Origin: Actinopolyspora biskrensis
GTDB lineage: Bacteria; Actinomycetota; Actinomycetes; Mycobacteriales; Pseudonocardiaceae
NCBI RefSeq assembly: GCF_013408175.1
Contig: NZ_JACBYW010000003.1
Span: forward strand, 372,001 to 436,000
Length of the DNA stretch: 64,000 nucleotides
Direction: 5' to 3'
Positions 17,091-25,606 of the stretch are shown here, piece by piece (position 1 is the first letter of the stretch; each line of letters starts with the position of its first letter). Under the pieces are notes generated by a model. That model had not been told where the DNA came from. It was given only the letters and a program-made list of their open reading frames with translations, and did no database searches. The translations under genes were made by a program, and so were the position numbers.

Positions 17091-18347
17091 TTGCCTGTTG
17101 CCCTGCTGGCACTAGCCATCGCGGCGTTCGGGATCGGCACCACCGAGTTCGTCATGATGGGGCTGCTTCCCGAAGTGGCCGCCGACATGGACGTGACGAT
17201 CTCCGCCGCGGGTGGATACATCTCGCTGTACGCCCTGGGGGTCGTCGTCGGCGCACCGCTGCTCACCGTCGCGGGCATGCGCGTGCGCAGGAAGACCATG
17301 CTGCTGAGCATGCTGGGATTGTTCATCGTGGGCAACCTGCTGTCCGTCGTCGCCCCCACCCACCTCTCGCTGCTGGGCGCGCGGTTCATCGCCGGGCTGC
17401 CGCACGGAACGTTCTTCGGCATCGGCGCCGTGGTCGCCGCGAGCCTCGTCAGCAGGGACAAGCGCGGGCGGGCCATCTCGATGATGTTCGTCGGTCTCAC
17501 CGTGGCCAACATCATCGGCGTGCCGCTGGGCACCCTGCTGGGGCAGGCCATCAACTGGCGCTGGACCTTCGGCTTCGTCGCGCTGATCGGGGCCGTGGCG
17601 CTCGTCGCGGTCAGCGCGCTGGTGCCGCGCCAGGCCAAGCCGACCGAGGCCAGCCTGCGCGGCGAGATGACCGCGTTCAAGCGCCCGCAGGTGTGGCTGG
17701 CCTTCGCGGTCGTGGTGTTCGGCTTCGGCGCGATGTTCTCCTTCTACAGCTACATCAAGCCGCTGCTGGTCCAGGTGAGCGGCTACACCCCGGTGGGGGC
17801 GACCGTGCTGCTCGCCCTGTTCGGAACCGGTATGACGCTGGGGACCGTGCTCGGCGGCAGGTTGGCCGACCACTCCCCGATGCGGACGCTGTACGGCTTC
17901 CTGACCGCACTGGCGATCGTGCTGATGATGTTCACCTTCACCGCGGAGAACACGGTCCTCGTCGCGGCCAACGTCTTCCTCGTCGGCCTGACCGGTTTCG
18001 CCGCGATACCGAGCATCCAGGCGCGGATCCTGGACCAGGCCAAGGAGGCTCCGTCCCTGGGGTCGGCGAGCATCCAGTCCACCTTCAACATCGCCAACTC
18101 GCTCGGCGCCTACCTGGGCGGGCTGGTGATCGCCGCGGGCTTCGGGCTCATCGCCCCGAGCTGGGTCGGCGCGATACTCGCGCTCGTGGGGCTGGCCTTC
18201 GCGGCACTGTCCGGCAGGCTGGACCGGCTGGGCCACGCCGCGGGAACCACCTCCACGGAGGAGGTGCACGGCAGGCACACCGCTCCCGCCCGGGGCGGTG
18301 CGGAACCGGTGGACGCGGGGCGCGGCCCCGGCGACCGGAGCGGTTGA
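17091..18347 (+). CDS. MFS transporter, DHA1 (AraJ/Cml-like) family
   Basis: 418 residues with twelve predicted membrane segments. It starts at TTG 17091, with GGAGGAG six to seven bases upstream. The N-terminal IAAFGIGTTEFVMMGLLPEV is the hallmark of the AraJ/chloramphenicol-exporter group, and GARFIAGLPHGTFFGIGAVV is the second signature. Proton-coupled exporter of sugars, drugs or a metabolite; substrate unknown. The last 50 residues are polar and disordered. A REP-like hairpin and a 19-bp hairpin lie between it and the aldo/keto reductase downstream. Confidence 0.88.
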   Translation: MPVALLALAIAAFGIGTTEFVMMGLLPEVAADMDVTISAAGGYISLYALGVVVGAPLLTVAGMRVRRKTMLLSMLGLFIVGNLLSVVAPTHLSLLGARFIAGLPHGTFFGIGAVVAASLVSRDKRGRAISMMFVGLTVANIIGVPLGTLLGQAINWRWTFGFVALIGAVALVAVSALVPRQAKPTEASLRGEMTAFKRPQVWLAFAVVVFGFGAMFSFYSYIKPLLVQVSGYTPVGATVLLALFGTGMTLGTVLGGRLADHSPMRTLYGFLTALAIVLMMFTFTAENTVLVAANVFLVGLTGFAAIPSIQARILDQAKEAPSLGSASIQSTFNIANSLGAYLGGLVIAAGFGLIAPSWVGAILALVGLAFAALSGRLDRLGHAAGTTSTEEVHGRHTAPARGGAEPVDAGRGPGDRSG

Positions 18348-18425
18348 GCCCGGCGCGGGCGCGCCGGGTGCGCAAGGCCCACGCGGGTCGGGCGAGTGCT
18401 CAGCCGGGACGGGCAGGCCGTCGAG

Positions 18426-18456
18426 CAAGCGGCGCAGCCGCTTGTCACCACCCGAT
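18426..18456 (-). repeat. REP-like hairpin, family 2, copy i
   Basis: CAAGCGGC-GCA-GCCGCTTG (18426-18444) followed by a CCACCCGAT block. Read on the minus strand it matches the copies at 23975 and 51036: CGGGTGG, four variable bases, then the hairpin. Lies 79 bp after the MFS stop. Confidence 0.6.
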
Positions 18457-18560
18457 CGACACGCCAGGCAAACCGAGCCGCCGACGCTCTGAAGGGGAAC
18501 GTGCTGGAATCGCCCCGCCGGGAATGCTTGATCGATTCCATCGGTTGACCGGAATGGTGC

Positions 18561-18607
18561 CGCCTCGTCCGAACGGGCGCGTCCACAACGCCCGTTCGGA
18601 CGAGGCG
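18561..18607. repeat. 19-bp perfect inverted repeat upstream of the aldo/keto reductase
   Basis: CGCCTCGTCCGAACGGGCG (18561-18579) and its exact complement (18589-18607) flank a 9-nt loop. The right arm ends 36 bp before the AKR start codon, so the hairpin is in the promoter or leader. There is no T-run. It may be an operator, a leader structure, or the MFS terminator. Confidence 0.65.
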
Positions 18608-18643
18608 TGCCACGAGTCGACATTCGTGAAGGGAAAAAACCGC

Positions 18644-19474
18644 ATGAACCAGGTTCCGAACATCACGCTCAACACAGGCGCGAAGATGCCGCAGCTGGGT
18701 TTCGGCGTTTTCCAGATCCCGTCTGACGAGGTCGTCGCCCCGGTTCAGACCGCTGTCGAGGCGGGCTACCGCAGCATCGACACGGCGGCGGCCTACGGCA
18801 ACGAGGCGGGGGTCGGCAAGGCCATCTCCCAGTCCGGAGTGCCTCGTGATGAGCTGTTCGTGACCACCAAGCTGTGGAACGACGGTCAGGGCTACGACAA
18901 CGCGCTGCGCGCGTTCGACGACAGCCTGAGCAAGCTCGGGCTGGACTACGTCGACCTGTACCTGATCCACTGGCCGATGCCCGGTCAGGACGCCTACGTG
19001 GACACCTGGAAGGCGTTCGAGAAGCTGCACTCCGAGGGCAGGGCCAAGGCCATCGGGGTTTCCAACTTCCACAAGGCCCACCTGCGCAGGCTGTTCGACG
19101 AGACCGGCATCGTGCCCGCCGTGAACCAGATCGAGCTGCACCCCAACCTGCAGCAGTCCGAGCTGCGCGAGTTCCACGCCGAGAACGGCATCGTCACCGA
19201 GGCGTGGAGCCCCATCGGACAGGGCAAGGGTCTGCTGGAGGACTCCGGGCTGCGGACGATGGCCGAGAAGTACGGCAAGTCCGCCGCTCAGGTCGTGCTG
19301 CGCTGGCACGTCCAGCTGGGCCACGTGGCCATCCCCAAGTCGGCGACTCCTTCGCGGGTGCGGGAGAACCTCGACGTGTTCGACTTCGAGCTCAGCGAGG
19401 ACGACATGGCCGCGATCGGCGAGCTGGAGACCGGCAACCGCGTCGGTCCGGACCCGGACGTCTTCGGGGCGTGA
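18644..19474 (+). CDS. Aldo/keto reductase (AKR5-like)
   Basis: 276 residues, a complete TIM barrel. The catalytic tetrad is Asp46, Tyr51, Lys76 and His109 (YLIHWP). The NADPH-binding end is AIPKSATPSRVRENLDVFDF. Family members reduce aldehydes and ketones, often 2,5-diketo-gluconate or methylglyoxal; substrate not determinable. The start ATG 18644 is preceded by GAAGGGA. Strong terminators follow. The hairpin at 18561-18607 could affect its expression. Confidence 0.9.
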   Translation: MNQVPNITLNTGAKMPQLGFGVFQIPSDEVVAPVQTAVEAGYRSIDTAAAYGNEAGVGKAISQSGVPRDELFVTTKLWNDGQGYDNALRAFDDSLSKLGLDYVDLYLIHWPMPGQDAYVDTWKAFEKLHSEGRAKAIGVSNFHKAHLRRLFDETGIVPAVNQIELHPNLQQSELREFHAENGIVTEAWSPIGQGKGLLEDSGLRTMAEKYGKSAAQVVLRWHVQLGHVAIPKSATPSRVRENLDVFDFELSEDDMAAIGELETGNRVGPDPDVFGA

Positions 19475-19516
19475 CTTCCGCCCGCCCCCGCGCGGGCGGG
19501 GCGGTTTCCTCTGCCG

Positions 19517-19546
19517 GAGCGGGGCGTGCCGCGGCACGCCCCGCTC
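19517..19546 (+). terminator. Terminator after the aldo/keto reductase
   Basis: A 14-bp perfect stem GAGCGGGGCGTGCC with its complement around a 2-nt loop, followed by TTCGTGCTT. A second GC palindrome (CGCCCGCCCCCGCGCGGG) lies just upstream, near 19480-19500. Confidence 0.75.
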
Positions 19547-19627
19547 TTCGTGCTTCCACCGCGAGGGGGCCGGGCCCCGCCGTGCCCGCGGGTTCCGGAG
19601 GATTCCGGAGGGCCCGAAAAACTCCTC

Positions 19628-19856
19628 ACTGATGCTTTCCTGTCATGCTGATGGCTGGTGTGGTGCTTCGGCGCCCGCGGCGCCGAAAGTTTCACCCGAG
19701 CAGCTCGCACCGCCGCGGGTTCTCCCGTGGTGCCCACACGAGGACGGTCCCGACGTCGTGCGGGCCGCTACCCGAGGTCGGGGCACCCGCGGCGAGAGCC
19801 CGCGGGAGATTCCGCCACGGAACCACTTGATCAACCTGAACAGAAGACCTCGGTCA
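19628..19856 (-). repeat. Dispersed double-hairpin repeat, copy A (full)
   Basis: Read on the minus strand it begins at the stop codon of the flavin monooxygenase (TGACCGAGGTCTTCTGTTC). It then has a long palindrome (about 19712-19825, inner stem CCCGAC/GTCGGG at 19749 and 19777), and finally a short hairpin TTCGGCGCC/GGCGCCGAA near 19667-19687. Related copies are at 22710, 24365, 27064 and 39500. No coding potential is shared except accidental frames. Confidence 0.75.
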
Positions 19857-21008
19857 GGCCACGCCCACGCTCACGGAGGGATACGCCAGACCGCGCAGGA
19901 TGTTGCTGCCGGAGCGCAGCGAGATCACCTGGCTGCGGGTGGCGATCCACCCGGGGAACTTGCCGATGCGCTGCAACGGGGTGCGCCGCTGCGCCGAGGT
20001 CAGCGCGGCCGTGCGGGAAACCTTGGCCACCCTGGGGCGACGTTGCTGCTCGTAGTCCCGCAGCATCGGTTCCGGGTCCCCCTCCACGCGCGACAGCGCG
20101 GAGGAGAGCAGCCAGGCGTCCTCCATGGTCTGGTTGGCGGCCTGGGCCACGGCGGGCGGCATGGCGTGCGCGGCGTCGCCGATCAGCGTGGTGCGGGGCC
20201 CGCCCCACACCTTGGGGACCTGGTGCCGGATGTGCGGGAAGAAACCGAGGTCCTCGTCGGTGACGGAAGCCAACAGCTCCTCCACCGGATCCGGCCAGCC
20301 GGTGAAGGCGGCCCGCAGGTCCGAGACCGTCAGCTCGGGGTGGTCCTCGCTCCACGGCATGTCGAACCACCAGTGGAGCAGACCGTCCCCGGCGGGGATG
20401 AGCCCGCAGTGCCCGTCCCGCCCGGCGATGTTCAGCGTCTGGTAACCGTGCGCTATCGGGAGGTCGCTGTAGGTGAGCCCCTGCCAGCTGGCCCAGCCGG
20501 TCAGCCGCGCGGGCTCCCCGCCGAGAACCGTGCGCCGCACCATCGAACGCTGCCCGTCCGCGCCGACCACCACGTCCCCGGTCTCCGAGCCGCCGTCCTC
20601 GAAATCGGCGACGACGTGGTCGGCGAACTCCCGGACACCGACGCAGCGCCTGCCGAAGCGGAAGACCCCTCCCGGCAGCGCCTCCGCCATCCTGTTCAGC
20701 AGCTCACGCCGGGGAATCTCCACCGTGGGAGCGCCGAGACGCTCCGTGACCTCGTCGAGGTCGGCTTCCCAGAGCATCCTGCCCGCCGCGGTCATGGCCC
20801 GCAGGCTGTGCAGCTGACGGCCGACGCCCTCGAGGGAGATCCCCAGCCCGCTCAACGCGGCCGTACCATTGCTCCAGATGGTCACCCCGGCCCCACCGTC
20901 CCGGAGCCGGTCCGCGTGCTCGTAGATCCGAACCCGGTGCCCCTTGTCGAGCAGGCCTTTGGCCACGGCGAGTCCGCCTACGCCTCCCCCGATGACCAGA
21001 ACCCGCAT
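19854..21008 (-). CDS. FAD-dependent aromatic-ring-type monooxygenase
   Basis: About 384 residues of the class A flavoprotein hydroxylase family. The N-terminal dinucleotide fold is MRVLVIGGGVGGLAVAKGLL. The central DVVVGADGQRSMVRR is the DG motif. GPRTTLIGDAAHAMPPAVAQ is the GD motif that binds FAD ribityl. It uses NAD(P)H and oxygen to hydroxylate or epoxidise an aromatic or related substrate, unknown here. ATG 21008 fits the family; ATG 21035 is nine codons upstream. Its stop codon is the first triplet of dispersed repeat copy A. Confidence 0.87.
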   Translation of the reverse strand: MRVLVIGGGVGGLAVAKGLLDKGHRVRIYEHADRLRDGGAGVTIWSNGTAALSGLGISLEGVGRQLHSLRAMTAAGRMLWEADLDEVTERLGAPTVEIPRRELLNRMAEALPGGVFRFGRRCVGVREFADHVVADFEDGGSETGDVVVGADGQRSMVRRTVLGGEPARLTGWASWQGLTYSDLPIAHGYQTLNIAGRDGHCGLIPAGDGLLHWWFDMPWSEDHPELTVSDLRAAFTGWPDPVEELLASVTDEDLGFFPHIRHQVPKVWGGPRTTLIGDAAHAMPPAVAQAANQTMEDAWLLSSALSRVEGDPEPMLRDYEQQRRPRVAKVSRTAALTSAQRRTPLQRIGKFPGWIATRSQVISLRSGSNILRGLAYPSVSVGVA

Positions 21009-21245
21009 CGTCTCCGTCCGTTCGAAAACCGGCATCCCTGCAGAGTGGGCGGGTCGACCGCCGTGGGCCACCCCGGGCCCGCCTGCGACGCCGATTTTAT
21101 CCGGAACGTCTCGGACGGAGTCATTATCCTTGCTCACATCCGGATCACCCGGTTCACCTGTCCGGCCGAGCACGCGGGTCGACGCGTGCCGCTCGCCGCC
21201 GTCTCCGGTCCGGGGCCCCGGGTCGCCGCCGACCGGCGTTACCGT

Positions 21246-21446
21246 TCAGCCTGTACGCTCGAGGAAACGACCGGCGACCAACCCGGGTTCTTCGTCCCCG
21301 TCGAAGCGCACCCACAGCACGGGACCGTCGAACACGTCCGGCAGACCGGTCGCGGTCTCGACCACGGTCCCGATCTGATCCTGAAAGCGACCGAACGAAG
21401 CGCGCACACGCGTGCCGGGCTCCAACGGACTCGATGACTGCTCCAT
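21246..21446 (-). CDS. Small conserved hypothetical protein (66 aa)
   Basis: The body (EPGTRVRASFGRFQDQIGTV, then GPVLWVRFDGDEEPGLVAGR) has the alternating pattern of a small SH3/KOW-like beta barrel. Start ATG 21446 gives MEQSSSPLEPG; an in-frame start at 21494 would add 16 poorly conserved residues. No clear ribosome binding site is seen. It stands alone between the monooxygenase and the YigZ gene. Function unknown. Confidence 0.55.
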   Translation of the reverse strand: MEQSSSPLEPGTRVRASFGRFQDQIGTVVETATGLPDVFDGPVLWVRFDGDEEPGLVAGRFLERTG

Positions 21447-21666
21447 GAGAATGGACGGTACGTGCCCGCTCCACGCGACGAAAATCGCACCCACCGCTCC
21501 CGTGATTCAGGCACGTGCGCAGGGAATAAACACCGCTCACACGAGGTGCCGGAGATCACATCCGACCAGGGGTGACCGCTGTCACGGTTTCCGGCCGTGA
21601 GCCTGCCTTCGGTTCCGTTCGCCGCGGAGCGGCGACGGAACGGGCCACCGAGAACGGGAAGGAAAC

Positions 21667-22284
21667 ATGCGCACCATTCGAAACGCGGGATCCGCCGAGC
21701 TCGTGGAGAAGAAGTCGCGCTTTCTGTGCTCGCTCGAACGCGTCGAATCCGAGAAAGAGGCTCGGGAGTTCATCGGGCGGTGCCGCAAACAGCACCCGGA
21801 CGCCCGGCACCACTGCTACGCGTACGTGCTCGGTGACTCGGGGGAGAGCCAGAAGTCCAATGACGACGGTGAGCCCTCGGGAACCGCCGGCGTCCCCATC
21901 CTGGAGGTCCTCCGCCGCAACGAGCTGACCAACACGGTCGCGGTGGTGGTGCGGTACTTCGGCGGAGTGCTGCTCGGGTCCGGCGGCCTGATCAGGGCGT
22001 ACGGCACCGCCGTCACCACGGCGCTGGAAACGGCGGGGACGGTGCGGCGCCTGCGCGCCCGGACGGTGGTCGTCACGGTGGAGCACTCGCTGGCGGGCAA
22101 ACTGGACCACGAGCTGCGTGCCGCCGGGCACGTGCCCGGCGAGGTCCGCTACGGGCAGCGCGCCGAGTTCGACGTGCCGATCGCCGAGGACTCGCTCGAG
22201 GAGTTCCGGCAGTGGGTCACCGAGAGCACCGGGGGCTCCGCGGACATCGCCGTGGGGGATGTCGTTTTCGCCGAGGCCGAGTGA
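21667..22284 (+). CDS. YigZ/IMPACT family protein
   Basis: 205 residues. The family signature DDGEPSGTAGVPILEVL is at residues 59-75, followed by TVAVVVRYFGGVLLGSGGLI. The N-terminal UPF0029 and C-terminal DUF1949 halves are both present. Homologues are linked to translation control and RNA binding, and structurally to EF-G domain IV. GGAAGGA precedes the ATG. Monocistronic. The precise function is unsettled in the family. Confidence 0.92.
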   Translation: MRTIRNAGSAELVEKKSRFLCSLERVESEKEAREFIGRCRKQHPDARHHCYAYVLGDSGESQKSNDDGEPSGTAGVPILEVLRRNELTNTVAVVVRYFGGVLLGSGGLIRAYGTAVTTALETAGTVRRLRARTVVVTVEHSLAGKLDHELRAAGHVPGEVRYGQRAEFDVPIAEDSLEEFRQWVTESTGGSADIAVGDVVFAEAE

Positions 22285-22462
22285 CGACCCCCGCCCGCGT
22301 CCACCGTCGACATTTCATCCACAGTGGACCTCGCACTGTCCCGCATTCGGACGAATCGGACGTGAGAAGATCAACATCTCCGTGTCCGACCGACTCCGTT
22401 GCGTGTTAGGAACGCCCGGGGGTGATCGACCCACCCCGGAAACACGCGTCCGAAGGAGTCGT

Positions 22463-22669
22463 ATGACCGACATCGCCGAGAAACTGAACAAGGCCTACGA
22501 GGAGAAGACGATCTCCGAGCTCGCCGACGCCCCGGTATCGGCCCTGCAGGGTGTCAGCGAGAACGACGCCAAGCTGCTCGAAGACGCGTTCGGGATCCGC
22601 ACGGTGCGGGACCTGGGGACCAACAAGTACTTCCGCTGGGCTCAGGCGGTCGCCAACCTCGCCGACTGA
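22463..22669 (+). CDS. Small helix-hairpin-helix protein (68 aa)
   Basis: Starts MTDIAEKLNKAYEEKTISEL behind AAGGAG. The C-terminal part (SALQGVSENDAKLLEDAFGI, then RTVRDLGTNKYFRWAQAV) reads like a single helix-hairpin-helix as found in DUF4332 or RNA polymerase alpha tails. Possibly DNA- or protein-binding. Conserved-looking and well translated, but no named family is recalled. It is followed by dispersed repeat copy B. Confidence 0.75.
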   Translation: MTDIAEKLNKAYEEKTISELADAPVSALQGVSENDAKLLEDAFGIRTVRDLGTNKYFRWAQAVANLAD

Positions 22670-22709
22670 CCCGGAGAGCCCGCGGCTCGGCCTGCTCGGC
22701 GGGTCGGGT

Positions 22710-22810
22710 GGGGGAACCTCGGCCGGGGGCTCGCCGCGGGCCCCTCGACATCGAGCAGCCACTACGGCACGTCGGGGCCGTCCTCGCGAGCCCACCGGCT
22801 GAGAACCCCC
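22710..22810 (+). repeat. Dispersed double-hairpin repeat, copy B
   Basis: The same palindrome as copies A, C and E but in the opposite genomic orientation. It begins about 40 bp after the stop of the rightward 68-aa gene, so relative to its upstream gene it has the same orientation as copies A and C. The inner stem reads CCCCTCGACAT with CACGTCGGGG. Confidence 0.65.
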
Positions 22811-23006
22811 GGCGTTGCCGGTGAGCGACGTGGTCACTTCAGCGCTGCCCGCACCGGGAACGGCCCGCGGGCCCGGCACTGCCTCACGATGAAGTAACGA
22901 TCACCGGACGTGGCCACGCCGGGGGAACCTTTCACGGAACCCTTCCGTTCGCGCGACGAATTCGCCGTCGAACCCGGCGAAACGGCCCGCTACGGAAGGA
23001 CCGGAC

Positions 23007-23951
23007 ATGTTCAAACGAATGCTGCAAGCGGTCGGCATCGGCGGCCCCTCGGTGGACACCGTCCTACGGGAAGGAGCCTGCCACCCCGGAGGCGGCGTTT
23101 CCGGTGAGGTGCGCATCGGAGGGGCGAGCGGCAGCACCCGGATACAGCGGATCGACCTGATCCTGATCGCCCAGGTCGAGACCGCCGACGACCAGCAGGG
23201 GGCGCTGGAGTTCCGGCGGTTGACGGTGGCGGAGGACTTCCAGCTGGAAGCCGAGCAGCACACGAACATCCCGTTCGAGATCCCCCTGCCCTGGGAGACT
23301 CCGATAACCGCGCTGCGGGGGCAACCGCTGCCCGGGATGCGAGTGGGCGTGCGCACCGAGGTCGCGGTCGCGCGCGCGGTCGACACCGGCGACATGGACC
23401 CGCTGCACGTGGAACCGCTGCCCTGCCAGCTCCCCGCGATCGAAGCGCTGTTCGGCATGGGGGCCCAGCTGAAAAGCGCCGACGTGGAGCACGGCACGCT
23501 CAGCGGGATCGCCCAGGAGTTCCCCTTCTACCAGGAACTGGAGTTCTTCGCCCCGCCGGAGTTCTCCGGCCGGATCAACGAGGTCGAGCTGACCTTCGTC
23601 ACCCGCGCCGACAGCGTCGACGTCGTGCTGGAGGCCGACCGGCGCGGCGGGTTGTTCACCTCGGGCGGGGACGCGCTCGGCAGGATCCACCGTTCCCAGG
23701 AGGAAGCGGTCCACACCGACTGGACCTCCGAGATCCGTGGCTGGCTGGAGGCCGTCGCCCAGTCCGCGGGCGGTTTCTTCGGCGGAGGCCACGACTCCCA
23801 CGGCAAGCACGAGCACTCGGGGCACTCCGGAGGTTCCGGGATCGGAGGCATGGTCGCCGCCGGAGCCGCCGGAGTCGCGGCGGGAGCCGTCGGCGGAATG
23901 ATGCTCGACGAGGTGTTCGAGGGCGACGAGGAGGAGGGCGACGAGGAGTAG
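23007..23951 (+). CDS. Spo0M-like sporulation-control protein
   Basis: 314 residues. The first 240 form the Spo0M arrestin-like beta sandwich: MFKRMLQAVGIGGPSVDTVL, then FQLEAEQHTNIPFEIPLPWE, and IAQEFPFYQELEFFAPPEF. The C-terminus has a His/Gly stretch (HDSHGKHEHSGHSGGSG), a Gly/Ala-rich segment that could be membrane-associated, and an acidic end. In Bacillus Spo0M affects sporulation and cell shape; in actinomycetes the role is not well defined. GGAAGG is located upstream of the ATG. Confidence 0.9.
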   Translation: MFKRMLQAVGIGGPSVDTVLREGACHPGGGVSGEVRIGGASGSTRIQRIDLILIAQVETADDQQGALEFRRLTVAEDFQLEAEQHTNIPFEIPLPWETPITALRGQPLPGMRVGVRTEVAVARAVDTGDMDPLHVEPLPCQLPAIEALFGMGAQLKSADVEHGTLSGIAQEFPFYQELEFFAPPEFSGRINEVELTFVTRADSVDVVLEADRRGGLFTSGGDALGRIHRSQEEAVHTDWTSEIRGWLEAVAQSAGGFFGGGHDSHGKHEHSGHSGGSGIGGMVAAGAAGVAAGAVGGMMLDEVFEGDEEEGDEE

Positions 23952-23974
23952 AGGAAGGTCGGCGGCTCGGTTCG

Positions 23975-24006
23975 CTCGGGTGGTCGCGAGCGGCTTCGCC
24001 GCTTGA
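23975..24006 (+). repeat. REP-like hairpin, family 2, copy ii
   Basis: CTCGGGTGG, four bases, then AGCGGC-TTC-GCCGCTTG. It lies 24 bp after the Spo0M stop and may terminate that transcript. It matches copies at 18426 (reverse) and 51036. Confidence 0.6.
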
Positions 24007-24086
24007 CCGACGACCGGTACGACCGAGCGGTCGGCACCGCAGGGCGAAGCGGGAAACCGGAGATCCACCGAAGGGAAGGGGAAGCC

Positions 24087-24215
24087 GTGAGCTGGTTCGG
24101 CCAAGCACTCGAGGGAATCGGGGACATGGTGGAGGACGCGGCCGAGGAGGGCAGCGTCACCTCCGAGCTGGGAGACCTCGTCGAGGACCTGGGCGAGTCG
24201 ATGCAGGAGGAGTGA
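24087..24215 (+). CDS. Very small acidic protein (42 aa) next to Spo0M
   Basis: GTG 24087 follows AAGGGGAAG at good spacing. The product, VSWFGQALEGIGDMVEDAAE then EGSVTSELGDLVEDLGESMQ, is an acidic amphipathic helix. It has no cysteine, signal or membrane segment. It lies 135 bp after Spo0M and before a 10-bp hairpin. It may interact with Spo0M or a membrane surface; this is inference only. Too short for most gene callers. Confidence 0.55.
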   Translation: MSWFGQALEGIGDMVEDAAEEGSVTSELGDLVEDLGESMQEE

Positions 24216-24236
24216 GCAATCGGCGCCTCGGGAGTG

Positions 24237-24279
24237 TTGGGCCGCTGGCGCGCAGCCACCTGCGTCGCGAGCGGCCCAA
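24237..24279 (+). terminator. Hairpin after the 42-aa gene
   Basis: TTGGGCCGCT (24237-24246) pairs perfectly with AGCGGCCCAA (24270-24279). It terminates the small gene, and also occupies the place of the short hairpin of repeat copy C. Confidence 0.6.
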
Positions 24280-24364
24280 TCGAGCCGCTGCGAACCCGGA
24301 CAGGAGCTCCCGGAAGAAGGACACCGTCCGACCCAAGCGCTCTGAGCCTGAGCCGCCCGACCGA

Positions 24365-24514
24365 CCGCGGGTTCTCTCGTGGTGCTCTCGCGAGGACAGC
24401 CTCGACGTTGTGTAGGTGCCTACCCGATGTCGAGGAGCCCGCAGCGAGAGCCCGCGAGAGGTTCCGCCACGCAACCCCACCGAGCGACCGGCACCGCCGA
24501 AAAGCTCCCACTCA
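24365..24514 (-). repeat. Dispersed double-hairpin repeat, copy C
   Basis: On the minus strand it starts at the paaE stop codon and contains the same palindrome as copy A. The inner stem CCTCGACGT (24400-24408) pairs with ATGTCGAGG (24427-24435), with paired differences from copy A (CCCGAC/GTCGGG). Its outer arms CGCGGGTTCTC and GAGAGCCCGCG also pair. Confidence 0.75.
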
Positions 24515-25606
24515 GACGTCGTAGTCCACCGCCACCGTCTCCGACACGGGAAGCGCCTGGCAGGTCAGCACGAAACCGTCGTCCAGTTCGGACTGCTCGA
24601 GGGCGAAGTTGCGCCGCATGCGCACCTGCCCCTCGGTCACTCTGGCCCGGCAGGTTCCGCAGACCCCGCCCTTGCAGGCGAACGGGAGATCGGAGCGTAC
24701 CCGCTGCGCCGCGTCGAGCACCGGGGTGCCCTCGTCGAGCGCGACCTCGGTGGTGCGCCCGTCCAGGGTGATCCTGCCCGTGCCCGCGGAACCGTCGCCG
24801 GCCCTCTCCTCGTGCCGCACGGGCTCGGGAGGGAGTTCGTCCACGTAGAACAGCTCGCGGCGCACTCTGCCCGGGGGGACCCCCAGCCCGTCGAGCACGC
24901 GCCCGGCCGCGTCGACCATCCCGTACGGCCCGCACAGCCACCACCGCTCCGAACCGTCCAGCGGGATCAGCGTGCCGAGCAGCCCCCGCAGCTTGTCCTC
25001 GTCCAGCCGCCCGGTGACCAGCTCCGACTCGCGCGGCTCGCGGGAGAGCACGTGCACCAGTTCGAACCGGGCCGGGTACCGGTCCTTGAGATCGGCCAGT
25101 TCGTCGATGAACATCACCGTGTCGCTGCGCCTGTTGCCGTAGACCACCGTGACCGTGGAGCCGGTTTCGGCCAGCAGCGAGGAGGCGATGGACAGCACCG
25201 GGGTGATCCCGGATCCGGCCGCGATCAGCACGTGCCTTCCCGAGGTGTCCGGTTCCGGGGTGAACCGCCCGGACGGGGGCAGCACCTCGACCTCGTCACC
25301 CACACCGACCTCGCCGGTCAGCCAGCCGGAGAACATCCCCCCCGGCACCAGGCGGACACCGATGCGGAGGCGTTCGCCGCGCCGAGCGCAGATCGAGTAG
25401 CTGCGGCGGTGCTCTCCCTCGGCCGTCCACCGCCGCAGGGTCAGCGACTGCCCCGGCCGGAAGTCGTACAGCTCGGCGAGGTCCGCGGGCACGTCGAAGG
25501 TGACGGCGACGGCGTCGTCACACAGCTTCTCGACGTCGGCCACGCGCAGCGTGTGGAAGGCGTTGTCGCCCCGTGTCCTCGGACTCGAAACCGTCGGCGT
25601 CGGCAC
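24512..25606 (-). CDS. paaE: Phenylacetyl-CoA 1,2-epoxidase reductase subunit PaaE
   Basis: 364 residues: FAD-binding ferredoxin reductase domain (FRPGQSLTLRRW, RRSYSICA), NADP-binding region (VLIAAGSGITPVLSIASSLL, LCGPYGMVD), and C-terminal plant-type [2Fe-2S] ferredoxin with Cys311, Cys316, Cys319 and Cys349 (CX4CX2CX29C). Passes electrons from NADPH to the PaaA di-iron centre. It abuts paaD with no gap. Last gene of paaABCDE. Its stop codon begins repeat copy C. Confidence 0.95.
   Translation of the reverse strand: MPTPTVSSPRTRGDNAFHTLRVADVEKLCDDAVAVTFDVPADLAELYDFRPGQSLTLRRWTAEGEHRRSYSICARRGERLRIGVRLVPGGMFSGWLTGEVGVGDEVEVLPPSGRFTPEPDTSGRHVLIAAGSGITPVLSIASSLLAETGSTVTVVYGNRRSDTVMFIDELADLKDRYPARFELVHVLSREPRESELVTGRLDEDKLRGLLGTLIPLDGSERWWLCGPYGMVDAAGRVLDGLGVPPGRVRRELFYVDELPPEPVRHEERAGDGSAGTGRITLDGRTTEVALDEGTPVLDAAQRVRSDLPFACKGGVCGTCRARVTEGQVRMRRNFALEQSELDDGFVLTCQALPVSETVAVDYDV

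Noticed and set aside
19643-19834. Small frames with similar translations at 19643, 24157, 27035 and 39293 (minus strand)
   Set aside because: They resemble each other only because they lie in the dispersed non-coding repeat. No start signals, and the stem pairing, not the frame, is what is conserved.
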